Source: an uncultured bacterium
Lineage (GTDB): Bacteria > Verrucomicrobiota > Kiritimatiellia > RFP12 > UBA1067
DNA length: 57,397 nt
Direction: 5' to 3'
Assembly (NCBI GenBank): GCA_902780865.1
Contig: CACZHC010000018.1
Span: forward strand, 1-57,397
Part shown: positions 8,889-17,400 of the stretch, in pieces
Numbering within the stretch: position 1 is the first letter of the stretch
Layout of the letters: each line of letters begins with the position of its first letter
The notes under the pieces: model-generated
What the model saw: only the letters and a program-made list of their open reading frames with translations
Databases searched by the model: none
Told to the model about the DNA's origin: nothing
Position numbers and translations under genes: made by a program

Positions 8889-9761
8889 TCAGATGCCCTT
8901 TACGAGGTTCTTTAGATAGGCGCCATAGCTGGACTTCCCGTAGCCCTCGGCGAGACGCCGCAACTGCGCGTCGTCGATCCAGCCGCGAGACCAGGCGATC
9001 TCCTCGATGCAGGATATCTGAAGCCCCTGACGCTCGATGAGCGCGCGCACGAAGTTAGTGGCATCAGCAAGCGACTGGTGCGTACCGGTGTCAAGCCACG
9101 CGAAACCGCGGCCCATGGTCTCGACGGAAAGCCGCCCTTCGTCGAGATACATGCGGTTGAGGTCGGTGATTTCGTATTCGCCGCGCGCCGATGGCTTCAA
9201 GACGGCGGCCTTCTCGACGACATCGTTTGGATAGAAGTAAAGACCGACGACTGCATAGTTCGACTTGGGGCTGGCGGGCTTCTCCTCGAGCGAAACGGCC
9301 TTGCCCTCTGCGTCGAACTCGACCACGCCATAGCGCTCCGGGTCGCTCACGCGGTAGCCGAACACAGTCGGCTCCCGCTTCTCGGCGGCTCTCTTCAAAA
9401 GCATGGGCAAGTCCGCGCCATAGAAGATGTTGTCGCCAAGGACGAGGCAGGCGTCGTCCTGCCCAAGGAACTCGCGCCCGAGGACGAACGCCTGGGCGAG
9501 TCCGTTCGGGACCTCCTGCACCTTGTAGGAGAACTTCATGCCGAGGTCAGACCCGTCACCGAGAAGCCGCTCGAAGTTCGGCAGGTCCTGCGGCGTCGAA
9601 ATGACGAGCACTTCGCGGATCCCCGCCAGCATCAGCGTCGAAAGAGGATAAAACACCATCGGCTTGTCGTAGACCGGCAGAAGCTGCTTCGAGACAACCT
9701 TCGTCAGTGGATGAAGCCGCGTTCCGGCCCCGCCAGCCAATATGATTCCCTTGCGCGCCAT
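8889..9761 (-). CDS. rfbA: glucose-1-phosphate thymidylyltransferase
   Basis: First committed step of dTDP-rhamnose synthesis: glucose-1-phosphate plus dTTP gives dTDP-glucose. 290 residues from the ATG at 9761, which shares one base with the rfbC stop (TGATG); a longer in-frame reading adds 30 residues without similarity. Seen: the nucleotide-binding signature '[20 protein letters not shown]', '[19 protein letters not shown]', '[14 protein letters not shown]', '[17 protein letters not shown]', and '[19 protein letters not shown]', all diagnostic of RmlA. Confidence 0.97.
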   Translation of the reverse strand: MARKGIILAGGAGTRLHPLTKVVSKQLLPVYDKPMVFYPLSTLMLAGIREVLVISTPQDLPNFERLLGDGSDLGMKFSYKVQEVPNGLAQAFVLGREFLGQDDACLVLGDNIFYGADLPMLLKRAAEKREPTVFGYRVSDPERYGVVEFDAEGKAVSLEEKPASPKSNYAVVGLYFYPNDVVEKAAVLKPSARGEYEITDLNRMYLDEGRLSVETMGRGFAWLDTGTHQSLADATNFVRALIERQGLQISCIEEIAWSRGWIDDAQLRRLAEGYGKSSYGAYLKNLVKGI

Positions 9762-10315
9762 CACTTCTCCTCCCATGGTTCTATGTCCGCCAGCAGCGGA
9801 TGCCGCTGGTCTTTCTCGGAAAGTCTCAGCTCCACGTCGACCTGCGGCCACTCGATGCCGAGCGCCGGATCGTCGAAGCGCATGCCGCGATCGGCTTCAG
9901 GGCAGTAGAGGTTGTCGCATTTGTAGCTGAATAGGGTATCATCTTCAAGAACGATGAAACCGTGGGCGAAGCCGCGCGGGATGAAGAACTGCTTCCGGTT
10001 CTCGGCGGTAAGCGTGACGGCGACGTGCTTCCCGAACGTCGGCGAGCCCTTTCTGATATCAACCGCCACATCCCACACGGCACCACGGATGACGCGCACG
10101 AGCTTCGCCTGCGTATGTGGCGCGGCCTGCCAGTGAAGGCCGCGCACGACGCCCTTCCTGGAAAAAGACTCGTTGTCCTGGACAAAGTCCACGTCAATTC
10201 CGGCGGCCTTGTACCGAGCCCGGTTGTACTGCTCGCAAAACCATCCGCGCGCGTCGCCAAACACGTCCGGTTCGACGATCTTCACGCCCTCAATCTCGGT
10301 TTCTGTTACATTCAT
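9761..10315 (-). CDS. rfbC: dTDP-4-dehydrorhamnose 3,5-epimerase
   Basis: Epimerises dTDP-4-keto-6-deoxyglucose to the L-rhamno form. 184 residues, the usual length. Seen: '[20 protein letters not shown]', '[20 protein letters not shown]' followed by WQ, with the catalytic His of the GLHWQ motif, '[20 protein letters not shown]'-like strand (here IRGAVWDV), '[15 protein letters not shown]', and a C-terminal 'GIEWPQVDV'. First gene of the rhamnose operon; its own extended -10 promoter ends nine bases before the ATG, with no Shine-Dalgarno. Confidence 0.96.
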   Translation of the reverse strand: MNVTETEIEGVKIVEPDVFGDARGWFCEQYNRARYKAAGIDVDFVQDNESFSRKGVVRGLHWQAAPHTQAKLVRVIRGAVWDVAVDIRKGSPTFGKHVAVTLTAENRKQFFIPRGFAHGFIVLEDDTLFSYKCDNLYCPEADRGMRFDDPALGIEWPQVDVELRLSEKDQRHPLLADIEPWEEK

Positions 10316-10324
10316 TGCAGAGAT

Positions 10325-10333
10325 ATTATATCA
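10325..10333 (-). promoter_or_regulatory. extended -10 promoter of the rfb operon
   Basis: Minus strand TGA-TATAAT (10333-10325), a perfect -10 box with an upstream TG, nine bases before the rfbC ATG. No good -35 box 17 bases upstream (GGCAGA is the nearest). It predicts an mRNA with almost no leader. Confidence 0.6.
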
Positions 10334-10341
10334 CAAACACA

Positions 10342-10370
10342 GGCCACTCTGCCGCAGAATCGCAGTGGCC
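10342..10370 (-). terminator. hairpin between the radical SAM gene and rfbC
   Basis: GGCCACT and AGTGGCC form a perfect 7-bp stem around a GC-rich loop, followed on the minus strand by TGTGTTTGTG. It lies 32 bases after the stop of the radical SAM gene and just before the rfb promoter. It could terminate the upstream operon or serve as an operator; the T-tract is weak. Confidence 0.45.
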
Positions 10371-10401
10371 CTCGTGCCTAATGCAACTACGCCCCCTCAG
10401 G

Positions 10402-11457
10402 TCAGCAGACAAATGCCTTAAGGATCTGCTCCGTCTCAATCTGTCTTACGCAAAATAAGTTATCTGTCAACTTTCCTGTCGTACTCAACGCCGCAGCACT
10501 GCAGCCCGCACGACACTCCGCAGCCTTAGGGCACTTGGCGCAATCCCCCGTCAGCTTCGTTTCCTTGTTGCGAAACGCATGGAACATGCCGGGATCCCGC
10601 CATATCTCAACAATGGACCTGTTGCGCACATTGGCCTCGACATATTCACTCCCAAGAGACAGACAGGACAAGACATCTCCATTTGCGCGAATTCCAACGG
10701 AATATCGTCCCGCAGGACATCCATCCCACGCATCATTGCAGACGCACTTGAACTCGGGCGAAATCGGAAAATACCCGAAATCGTCCATCGTGGCTATACG
10801 CAGCCTGCCACGCCGTTCAATCTTCAGCCGGGCAATCTCCCGGGCATAATCTCTCCATTGCGCGCGAGTCAAAAGAAGAGAGTCGTCGAAGCGTTCTCCC
10901 GCACGATGAACGACTTGAACCTGCCATACAATGCCTGTGTCGGTAAACATGTCGGCGAACCTCTTGACGTCGCCTATGTTTCTGGAAGAAAAAGTCGTAA
11001 TCGCGGAAACCTGCCTAAATCCATCCGAGACAAGCTCTCCCAGCAGGCGCCTGCACTTCTCAAAACCATCCACACCCCGAGCCGCCTTGTAGCTCTCCGC
11101 CGTCGCTCCGTCGAGGCTTACGGCTACCACGCGCGGCGAAACCTCTTTCAGTTTCGCGCGAATCTCAGGCGAAACGACAAGTCCGTTTGTGATAATGTTC
11201 AATTCAATGCCCGACTGCCTGACGGCCTTCCCGATTTCAAACCAGTCAGGACGCAGAAGTGCTTCGCCGCCAAGCATCGTAAAGACCTTACACCCAAGGG
11301 ACGCGATATCAGATATGACAACCTTTATCTCGTCAAGCGTCATTTCAGACGGCCGAGGCTCGCCAGAGCCCGAAGCGCAATGCGGACAACGGAGATTACA
11401 GCGATTTGTAATCTCCATTACAACAGCATTGAGCCCAGTCTCATATCGGCCCGCCAT
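10402..11457 (-). CDS. radical SAM / SPASM-domain protein
   Basis: 351-residue iron-sulfur enzyme. Seen: the radical SAM cluster motif C-x3-C-x2-C as 'TNRCNLRCPHC' (Cys 20, 24, 27); 'MLGGEALLRPDW', the SAM-binding Gly-Gly-Glu; and a C-terminal SPASM region with Cys-rich 'CVCNDAWDGCPAGR', 'GDVLSCLSLG' and 'CAKCPKAAECRAGC', which should hold auxiliary clusters. Family knowledge: SPASM enzymes modify peptides or proteins (anaerobic sulfatase maturases, sactipeptide and other RiPP enzymes). The start is one base after the stop of the InlB-repeat protein gene, so the two are translationally coupled; that protein is the obvious candidate substrate (inference). No sulfatase gene is in the window. 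Not identified to a known subfamily. Confidence 0.9.
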   Translation of the reverse strand: MAGRYETGLNAVVMEITNRCNLRCPHCASGSGEPRPSEMTLDEIKVVISDIASLGCKVFTMLGGEALLRPDWFEIGKAVRQSGIELNIITNGLVVSPEIRAKLKEVSPRVVAVSLDGATAESYKAARGVDGFEKCRRLLGELVSDGFRQVSAITTFSSRNIGDVKRFADMFTDTGIVWQVQVVHRAGERFDDSLLLTRAQWRDYAREIARLKIERRGRLRIATMDDFGYFPISPEFKCVCNDAWDGCPAGRYSVGIRANGDVLSCLSLGSEYVEANVRNRSIVEIWRDPGMFHAFRNKETKLTGDCAKCPKAAECRAGCSAAALSTTGKLTDNLFCVRQIETEQILKAFVC

Positions 11458-11458
11458 T

Positions 11459-13645
11459 TCACCATCTCACGTCATTGATCCATCCGCAATCGCTACCGTA
11501 CGAGACACTGCCATCCTTCGAATATGTCCAGCGAAGCGTGTGCATGCCGCCGCCATAAACCTGAACGCTTGCCGACTCCCAGGACGACATCTCGCCGCTT
11601 ATCGACATTTTTTCCACTCCATCGACATAGAACGCCAACCTGTCATAGTTGCTTTCGCTGGATGTTTTCCAGCGAAATGTCACCGTGCGCGTGCCGGAGA
11701 CATTACGCGCTATCGATGTCGACTGGCCATCAGCTATGGAACCGCTACGCCAGCTGCCGTCTGAAAGCTTTGTCCAGAGGCCGCCGCCAGATGTCGATGT
11801 ACGCTGATAGCTGCACGTCTGCCACTGCGCGTAGAGCGTTATGCTCCCCCGGTATGTCCACTGCTTCGCAGAGTTCCAGTAGTTCCCGACGACGCAGTTT
11901 CCATTTGAGTCAAACACGCGCGTTCCACCCGTTGGAGCCGTCCACCAGCCGGTAAACGTATAGTTGTGCCGCGCGGCCCTGCCGAGCGAAGAGTACGCCG
12001 AACGCCCATATGAGACCTTCACCGACGCAGACCCTGTCGTTTCGTTGGCACTGCCGAAGTTGCCTCCGCGCAGGCAGCCGCCGTTGGGCTGAACAGCAAG
12101 CGTGTATGCAGTGGCAGACATCTGCCACTGCGCATAGAGCGTTACGTTCCCTGGGTATGTCCACTGCTTCGCAGAGTTCCAGTAGCCACCCACGATGCAG
12201 TTCCCGTTCGAGTCGAACACGCGCGTTCCGCCATACGGAGACGTCCACCAGCCGGTGAACGTGTAGCCGTAGCGAATGGCCCGCCCAAGCGAATAATAAG
12301 CCGAACGTCCCCTAGTTACGGTTACCGACGTGGACCAGCTCCCGCCGTCGTCGCCGCCGAAGTTCACGCCGCTCAGGTAGCCGCCGTTCGGATCCACCGT
12401 CAGCGTGTACTGCTGGGCATTCTCTCGCCACTGCGCATAGAGCGTAACGCTCCCTGGGTATATCCACTGCTTCGCAGAGTTCCAGTAGCTCCCGACGATG
12501 CAGTTCCCGTTCGAGTCGAACACGCGCGTTCCGCCGTACGGGGACGTCCACCAGCCGGTGAACGTGTAGCCGTAGCGGGTGGCCCGGCCAAGAGAATAGT
12601 AAGCCGAGCGTCCCCTGGTTACGGTTACCGACGTGGACCAGCTCCCGCCATCGTCACCGCCGAAGTTCACGCCGCTCAGGTAGCCGCCGTTCGGATCCAC
12701 CGTCAGCGTGTACTGCTGGGCATTCTCTCGCCACTGCGCATAGAGTGTAACGTTCCCCTGGTATATCCACTGCTTCGCAGAGTTCCAGTAGTTCCCGACG
12801 ATGCAGTTCCCGTTCGAGTCGAACACGCGCGTTCCGCCGTACGACGACGTCCACCAGCCGGTGAACGTATAGCCGGGGCGGGTCGCCCGTCCAAGCGAAT
12901 GATACGCCGTGCCCCCCCTGGTGACGGTTACCGAAGTAGACCAGCTCTCGCCGTTGTCACTGCCGAAATTCCCGCCGCTCAGATAGCCGCCGTTCGGATC
13001 CACCGTCAGCGAATACCGCTGCGCGGCCTGACTCCACCGGGCCGTCACATAATAGTTACCGCATCCGGTGTACAGACTGAAACCGTCCCCCGGCTGATAC
13101 AGCTCACCGGTGTCGGGCGTGCACACATTTTGGACTTCCCAGCCGGCAAAGGTAAACCCTGAACGGGTAAACCGGCATGCCGGCAGGCTATAGTACGAGT
13201 AGCTGCAGGAATCGACTGTTCTTGTGACAGTGGCCATCGACCCAGACCCACCGCCGTTGTTAAAGTATATGCGAATGGTGTCAGTTTCGCAGTCATCGTA
13301 AAACGCACCATACAATGTGCTCGCCCCGCGGACTTCCCGCGTCGCTGCATCAACAGGCGCAGGAAGCACAGCTGCCGTCATGGCAACGGCGACGGCCCCG
13401 CAGGCCGCCACCCGCATGGCATGATATTTTCGGTACTTCCGCTTGTGGTAGAAATTGCGGTCCTTTGCGAGTTCATCATCTATCCGCACGAAGGTTTCAT
13501 CGTCGCCGCAAATATGGCAGCAGGTCCCATAAAGGACTTTAGCCTCTTGGTTATCCGGCTCCTTCGCCACAAGATCACGAAGCTTCGGCATGGCTGACAT
13601 CACGTCGCCATTGGACAGTTCCTTTTTAATCTCGTCAATCTTCAT
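11459..13645 (-). CDS. InlB-repeat surface protein with cytoplasmic TPR-like N-terminus
   Basis: 728 residues from the ATG at 13645, chosen because AGGGGG lies seven bases upstream; an ATG at 13651 is too close to it. Layout: residues 1-76 hydrophilic, TPR-like ('AMPKLRDLVAKEPDNQEAKV') with a Cys cluster 'YGTCCHICGDDETF'; residues about 77-103 a hydrophobic export/anchor segment; an irregular InlB-like unit; four 101-residue repeats with 'YTFTGWWTSPYGGTRVFD' and 'TLYAQW', of the Listeria-Bacteroides/InlB B family; then a C-terminal beta-sandwich-like domain ending 'DGSVSYGSDCGWINDVRW', common in secreted proteins of this phylum. A buried signal after a folded cytoplasmic head is unusual. Directly followed by the radical SAM gene. 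Function unknown; probably cell-surface adhesion or display. Confidence 0.85.
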   Translation of the reverse strand: MKIDEIKKELSNGDVMSAMPKLRDLVAKEPDNQEAKVLYGTCCHICGDDETFVRIDDELAKDRNFYHKRKYRKYHAMRVAACGAVAVAMTAAVLPAPVDAATREVRGASTLYGAFYDDCETDTIRIYFNNGGGSGSMATVTRTVDSCSYSYYSLPACRFTRSGFTFAGWEVQNVCTPDTGELYQPGDGFSLYTGCGNYYVTARWSQAAQRYSLTVDPNGGYLSGGNFGSDNGESWSTSVTVTRGGTAYHSLGRATRPGYTFTGWWTSSYGGTRVFDSNGNCIVGNYWNSAKQWIYQGNVTLYAQWRENAQQYTLTVDPNGGYLSGVNFGGDDGGSWSTSVTVTRGRSAYYSLGRATRYGYTFTGWWTSPYGGTRVFDSNGNCIVGSYWNSAKQWIYPGSVTLYAQWRENAQQYTLTVDPNGGYLSGVNFGGDDGGSWSTSVTVTRGRSAYYSLGRAIRYGYTFTGWWTSPYGGTRVFDSNGNCIVGGYWNSAKQWTYPGNVTLYAQWQMSATAYTLAVQPNGGCLRGGNFGSANETTGSASVKVSYGRSAYSSLGRAARHNYTFTGWWTAPTGGTRVFDSNGNCVVGNYWNSAKQWTYRGSITLYAQWQTCSYQRTSTSGGGLWTKLSDGSWRSGSIADGQSTSIARNVSGTRTVTFRWKTSSESNYDRLAFYVDGVEKMSISGEMSSWESASVQVYGGGMHTLRWTYSKDGSVSYGSDCGWINDVRW
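11805..13017. repeat. four tandem 303-bp repeats inside the InlB-repeat gene
   Basis: Units start near 12714, 12411, 12108 and 11805 with a 303-bp period (101 codons). The middle two units are nearly identical in DNA, including synonymous positions; the outer ones have diverged more. This points to recent expansion or gene conversion and makes copy-number change likely. Confidence 0.85.
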
Positions 13646-13687
13646 GGGCATTCCCCCTTTCGATTATTGCATATATCATCAAGACGC

Positions 13688-14456
13688 CTATTTTATCGAG
13701 ACGGGACAGGACAGCATTGGCTTCTTGCAAACGGCAAGGCCATAACCAATCCCATCCACAACGACGCCGCTCACCTTGAAAGTGTATTTCTTCAGCTTCG
13801 TGCCCTTGCCCGAGCCTTGAAGCGCATAGACCTTGAACGAGCCCTTGAACGTCCCCTTCTTCGGCGTGTAGGAGAGCTTCATGCCCGAAAGGTTGGTCTT
13901 GCCCTTCTCCACGTCCACCAGGAGGTCCTTGCCGGACAGCGGGTCGTAGAACTCCGACGGCGCCGCCCCCTTCTTCGGCTTGGACCACTTGACGCCCGCG
14001 GCCTTCTTGAACGCCCACTTGCCGTTGTTGACGTCGGCCACCTCGGAATACGGCAGAAGCCCCGTAAGCACCATGCCGGAGAACGCCGACACGTCGTCCA
14101 TCTCGACGGACGCAGTCGCGCTCTTGCCGCTCCAGGCCGTGCACACGGACGCAGACTGCACGTGCCAGTCCCCGAGCGACCCGGCGAACTTCGTGCCGCC
14201 GATGGCGACATGCAACATGCCCAGCGACTTGACCGGGAGGTAGCCGACGGAAGGCGACACTCCGTCCACGGGAGCCGTCTGCGCCTTGATGCTGTACTTC
14301 TTGCCGTTGAGCAACGTCACCGAGCCGCCTATCTTGCTGGACATCTTCTTCTCCTTGCCGAGCTTGAGCTCGACGATGCCGACGACATCGCAGCCGTCGT
14401 ACACCGCGCCATGGAGAACCACGGCCGAGGGAGCGCTGTAGGGTTCGGTGATGTCG
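13688..14456. repeat. C-terminal module cassette, copy 1
   Basis: Encodes the shared C-terminal module from 'DITEPYSAPSAVVLHGAVYD' to the stop. It is nearly identical at the DNA level to 31493-32265 in the same orientation, including many synonymous sites. Confidence 0.85.
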
Positions 14457-17400
14457 CTCATCTCCAGCTTCTCGCAGCAGGGATCGACGGGATCGGGATC
14501 GACAGGACCAGGCGTCGGCGTATCGGGATCGACAGGACCAGGCATCGGCGTATCGGGATCGACAGGACCGGGCGTGGCTTTCTTCTTCCATTGCGCCACA
14601 TACTTCATATCCGAGGCGGGAACAGTAGCATCCACCATCGGTTCCCATCCCATAAAGTCGTAGCCGGTCCGGGACACTTCGGGCGGGGTGATGGGCGTGC
14701 CATAGTCCATCTGAGACGAATATCCGCCTGTACCGCCGTTTGCATCAAAAGTGACCTTGTATTTATTCACTTCCCACTGTGCGACATATTCGGTGTCTTC
14801 GGCAGGTACAGCAGCCGGAACCGCGGGAGACCATCCGTTAAACGTGTACCCGGCCCGCGTAACAGTCGGCGCCACGATTGCCGAACCGTAGCCAAGGTAG
14901 AGAACCGTATCTTCAATCCCTCCGGCGGCATCAAAGGCAACCTTGTATTCGTGAACTCGCCACTGCGCGTAGAAAGTCGAGTCTTCGGCGGGCATAGTCT
15001 CCGGCAGGGAGGGGGACCATCCCATCAAGTCATAGCCCGTGCGAGACACCTCTGGCGGCTTGATTCCCGATCCAAACTCCAGCAAGCTTGTCGTTCCGCC
15101 TTTGCCGCCGTTCGCCGAAAACGAAATGTGGTACTGACGGACATCCCACGACGCAGAAAACTCCAGCTCGTCAATGTCGCCCGGAACGGCATAGTCGTCA
15201 GAGACCGCACTTCCGTCTTTTGTGCGCCACCCTGCAAAGTCATATCCCGTACGGACGGGGTCCTGGGGCGCAAACGACGAGAAAAGCGCCCCCGCCCTGA
15301 CAACGACAACGCGGGCCTCGGGGTGGCCTCCAGACGCACTGAAGGTGACCGCGACTTCCCGAGCCAGGCTCCAGGATGCGTAAAGGACCACGGTCGAATA
15401 GTCCTTGGCACACGCGGACACTCCCTTGCCATCCGACGAGTAAACCTGCGTGCCGGTTCCGTCGCGCCCTGTCCAATATCCGCCAAAGTCGTAACCAGGG
15501 CGAGATGGCACGGCTATTTGAGGCAACGCCGCGCCAATTGTGCCCGTCGCCGTGCGGTCGCCGCCCGTCCCACCGGCCGGGACTAACTCGTAGCAAACCT
15601 TGCCGACTTGCGCGACATACCCGTTGCTTCCTGAGGAGGCATAGGACGTTCCGCTTATCGTATTTACGGCTCGAACCCTTACATGCGACACTCCGGAAGG
15701 ATCGTTGATGACTACATTGTCGCTTGTCGCCCCGTTAACAACCGTCGAGGAGCATCCTTTGAAGTCGTCCGAGGAATGGGTCCACTCCACGATGTACGAT
15801 CCCGTTCCAACGGCGATCTTTGCAGGGACCCACTCTACAAGATAATTGTCGGGCGAGTCCACTGTCGCACACACCCGGCAATCGGCCGGCTCGTATGTAG
15901 TGCTCGCGAGAACCGACGAAACAATCCCCACGCCACCGCCTCCGCACATATTCCCCGTCACGGTGCAGCCAATCGCTCCGTCGCCGATTCTTATGTCATG
16001 ACCGGACAGCGCGGTTACGACATTCGACTCCACCGTCGCCGAAGAAGTGCTCCCCGCCACGCAAATCGCAAAGCCCCCGGTCTTCACCACTTCGTTTGAA
16101 CTAATGACGCCGCCTGTGGAATACTGGTAGTAGATTCCCTCGGAAGCGGCTCCGTCAATCAAGTTCTGCGAGATGTCACAGTCCGAACAATACGAAAACA
16201 GCATGCCGCGCCCGCCAGAGCTCTGAAACTCATTGCCCGACACGACAAGGTTCTTCGAGGAGGACACGAGCATTCCGTCGCCCGTGCCTCCAGAAATCCC
16301 GTTGTCGCGTATCTCGGAGCCGTCGAGATCGACAAGACGCAGTCCGCTGCTGCCGGCCCGGCCGATCGAATTGCCGACGACGGTCGTCTTCGCCGACGAA
16401 GAATAGATGCCAACATCGGCAGGCTCCGAAATCGAATTCCCAGTCACCGCAACGTCGCCGCCAGAAACGGTTATTCCGCGTCCGCCAGCGTACTCGACGG
16501 TGTTCCCTTTCACCGTGGCGCCGGTGGAGTTTTCAAGAGAAATTCCGTGGCCCGTCGCATTCCGAACCACGTTGCCTGACACCGTCAGCCCCGACGTGCC
16601 GTTGTCAGCAAACCCGCTGCCGCAGTCATCTATGGTGTTTCCGTCAACCATCACGTCGGAGGAACCCGACGACACACTGACTCCGGCAACTGGCGCATCC
16701 GTGATCACGCATCCGCGCACAGAGGCGGACGAAACCCCGATCAGCCTCACTCCGCAGTTGCCCGGAGACTCTATTTCATTCTCCGCCGCGACAAGGCAAG
16801 CCCCATTTTCCGCGCAGATGCCAAAGACCTTTGGCGAGATGATTTTGCAGCCCACGACCGTCGCATCGCCGCCCGAGACCGTCACGCCGCGCTCGCCAGC
16901 ATTCTCGACAATGTTCTCGCCAACGACAAGCGAGGACGCGTTTCTCGCGTTTATGCCATGCTGTGTAGATCCAACTATCGAGTTCTCCGAAAGCGTCACG
17001 CCACCTGAGTTGACGACGTCAAAACCGAGCTTGCAGCCCACAACGCCGTTAGCGCGGAACGACGATCCGCCGGCGGCGAAAAGATAGTAGCCCGCCTCTA
17101 CAGCCGAATAGACTTCGTTGCTGACCGCCGTCACCGTCGCTGAAATCGCATTTATGCCGTTCTTTCCTGGCGCGGTTATGATATTTTCGACCACTGACGC
17201 CTCACCGCCATTTATGACGATGCCGGCCGAACTGCAATCCGTGAGGGCGTTGTCCCGCACTTCAACATCATAGCATTCCATCACGCTTATGCCCTGCGAG
17301 TCAGCGGCCTTTACGTCGGATATGAAGTTTCCGAATACAACTCCGTCAGTGCACGACTTCACGAACACGCCGCAGGTCGGACAATCAGACGCGTCATTGC

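Noticed and set aside
11805..13017. CRISPR array
   Set aside because: The repeats are 303 bp, coding and in frame, with no short spacers.
13667..15586. 639-residue plus-strand reading frame opposite the beta-helix gene
   Set aside because: Complement of a repeat-rich coding region; the His/Arg-rich repeats mirror the minus-strand modules and linker.
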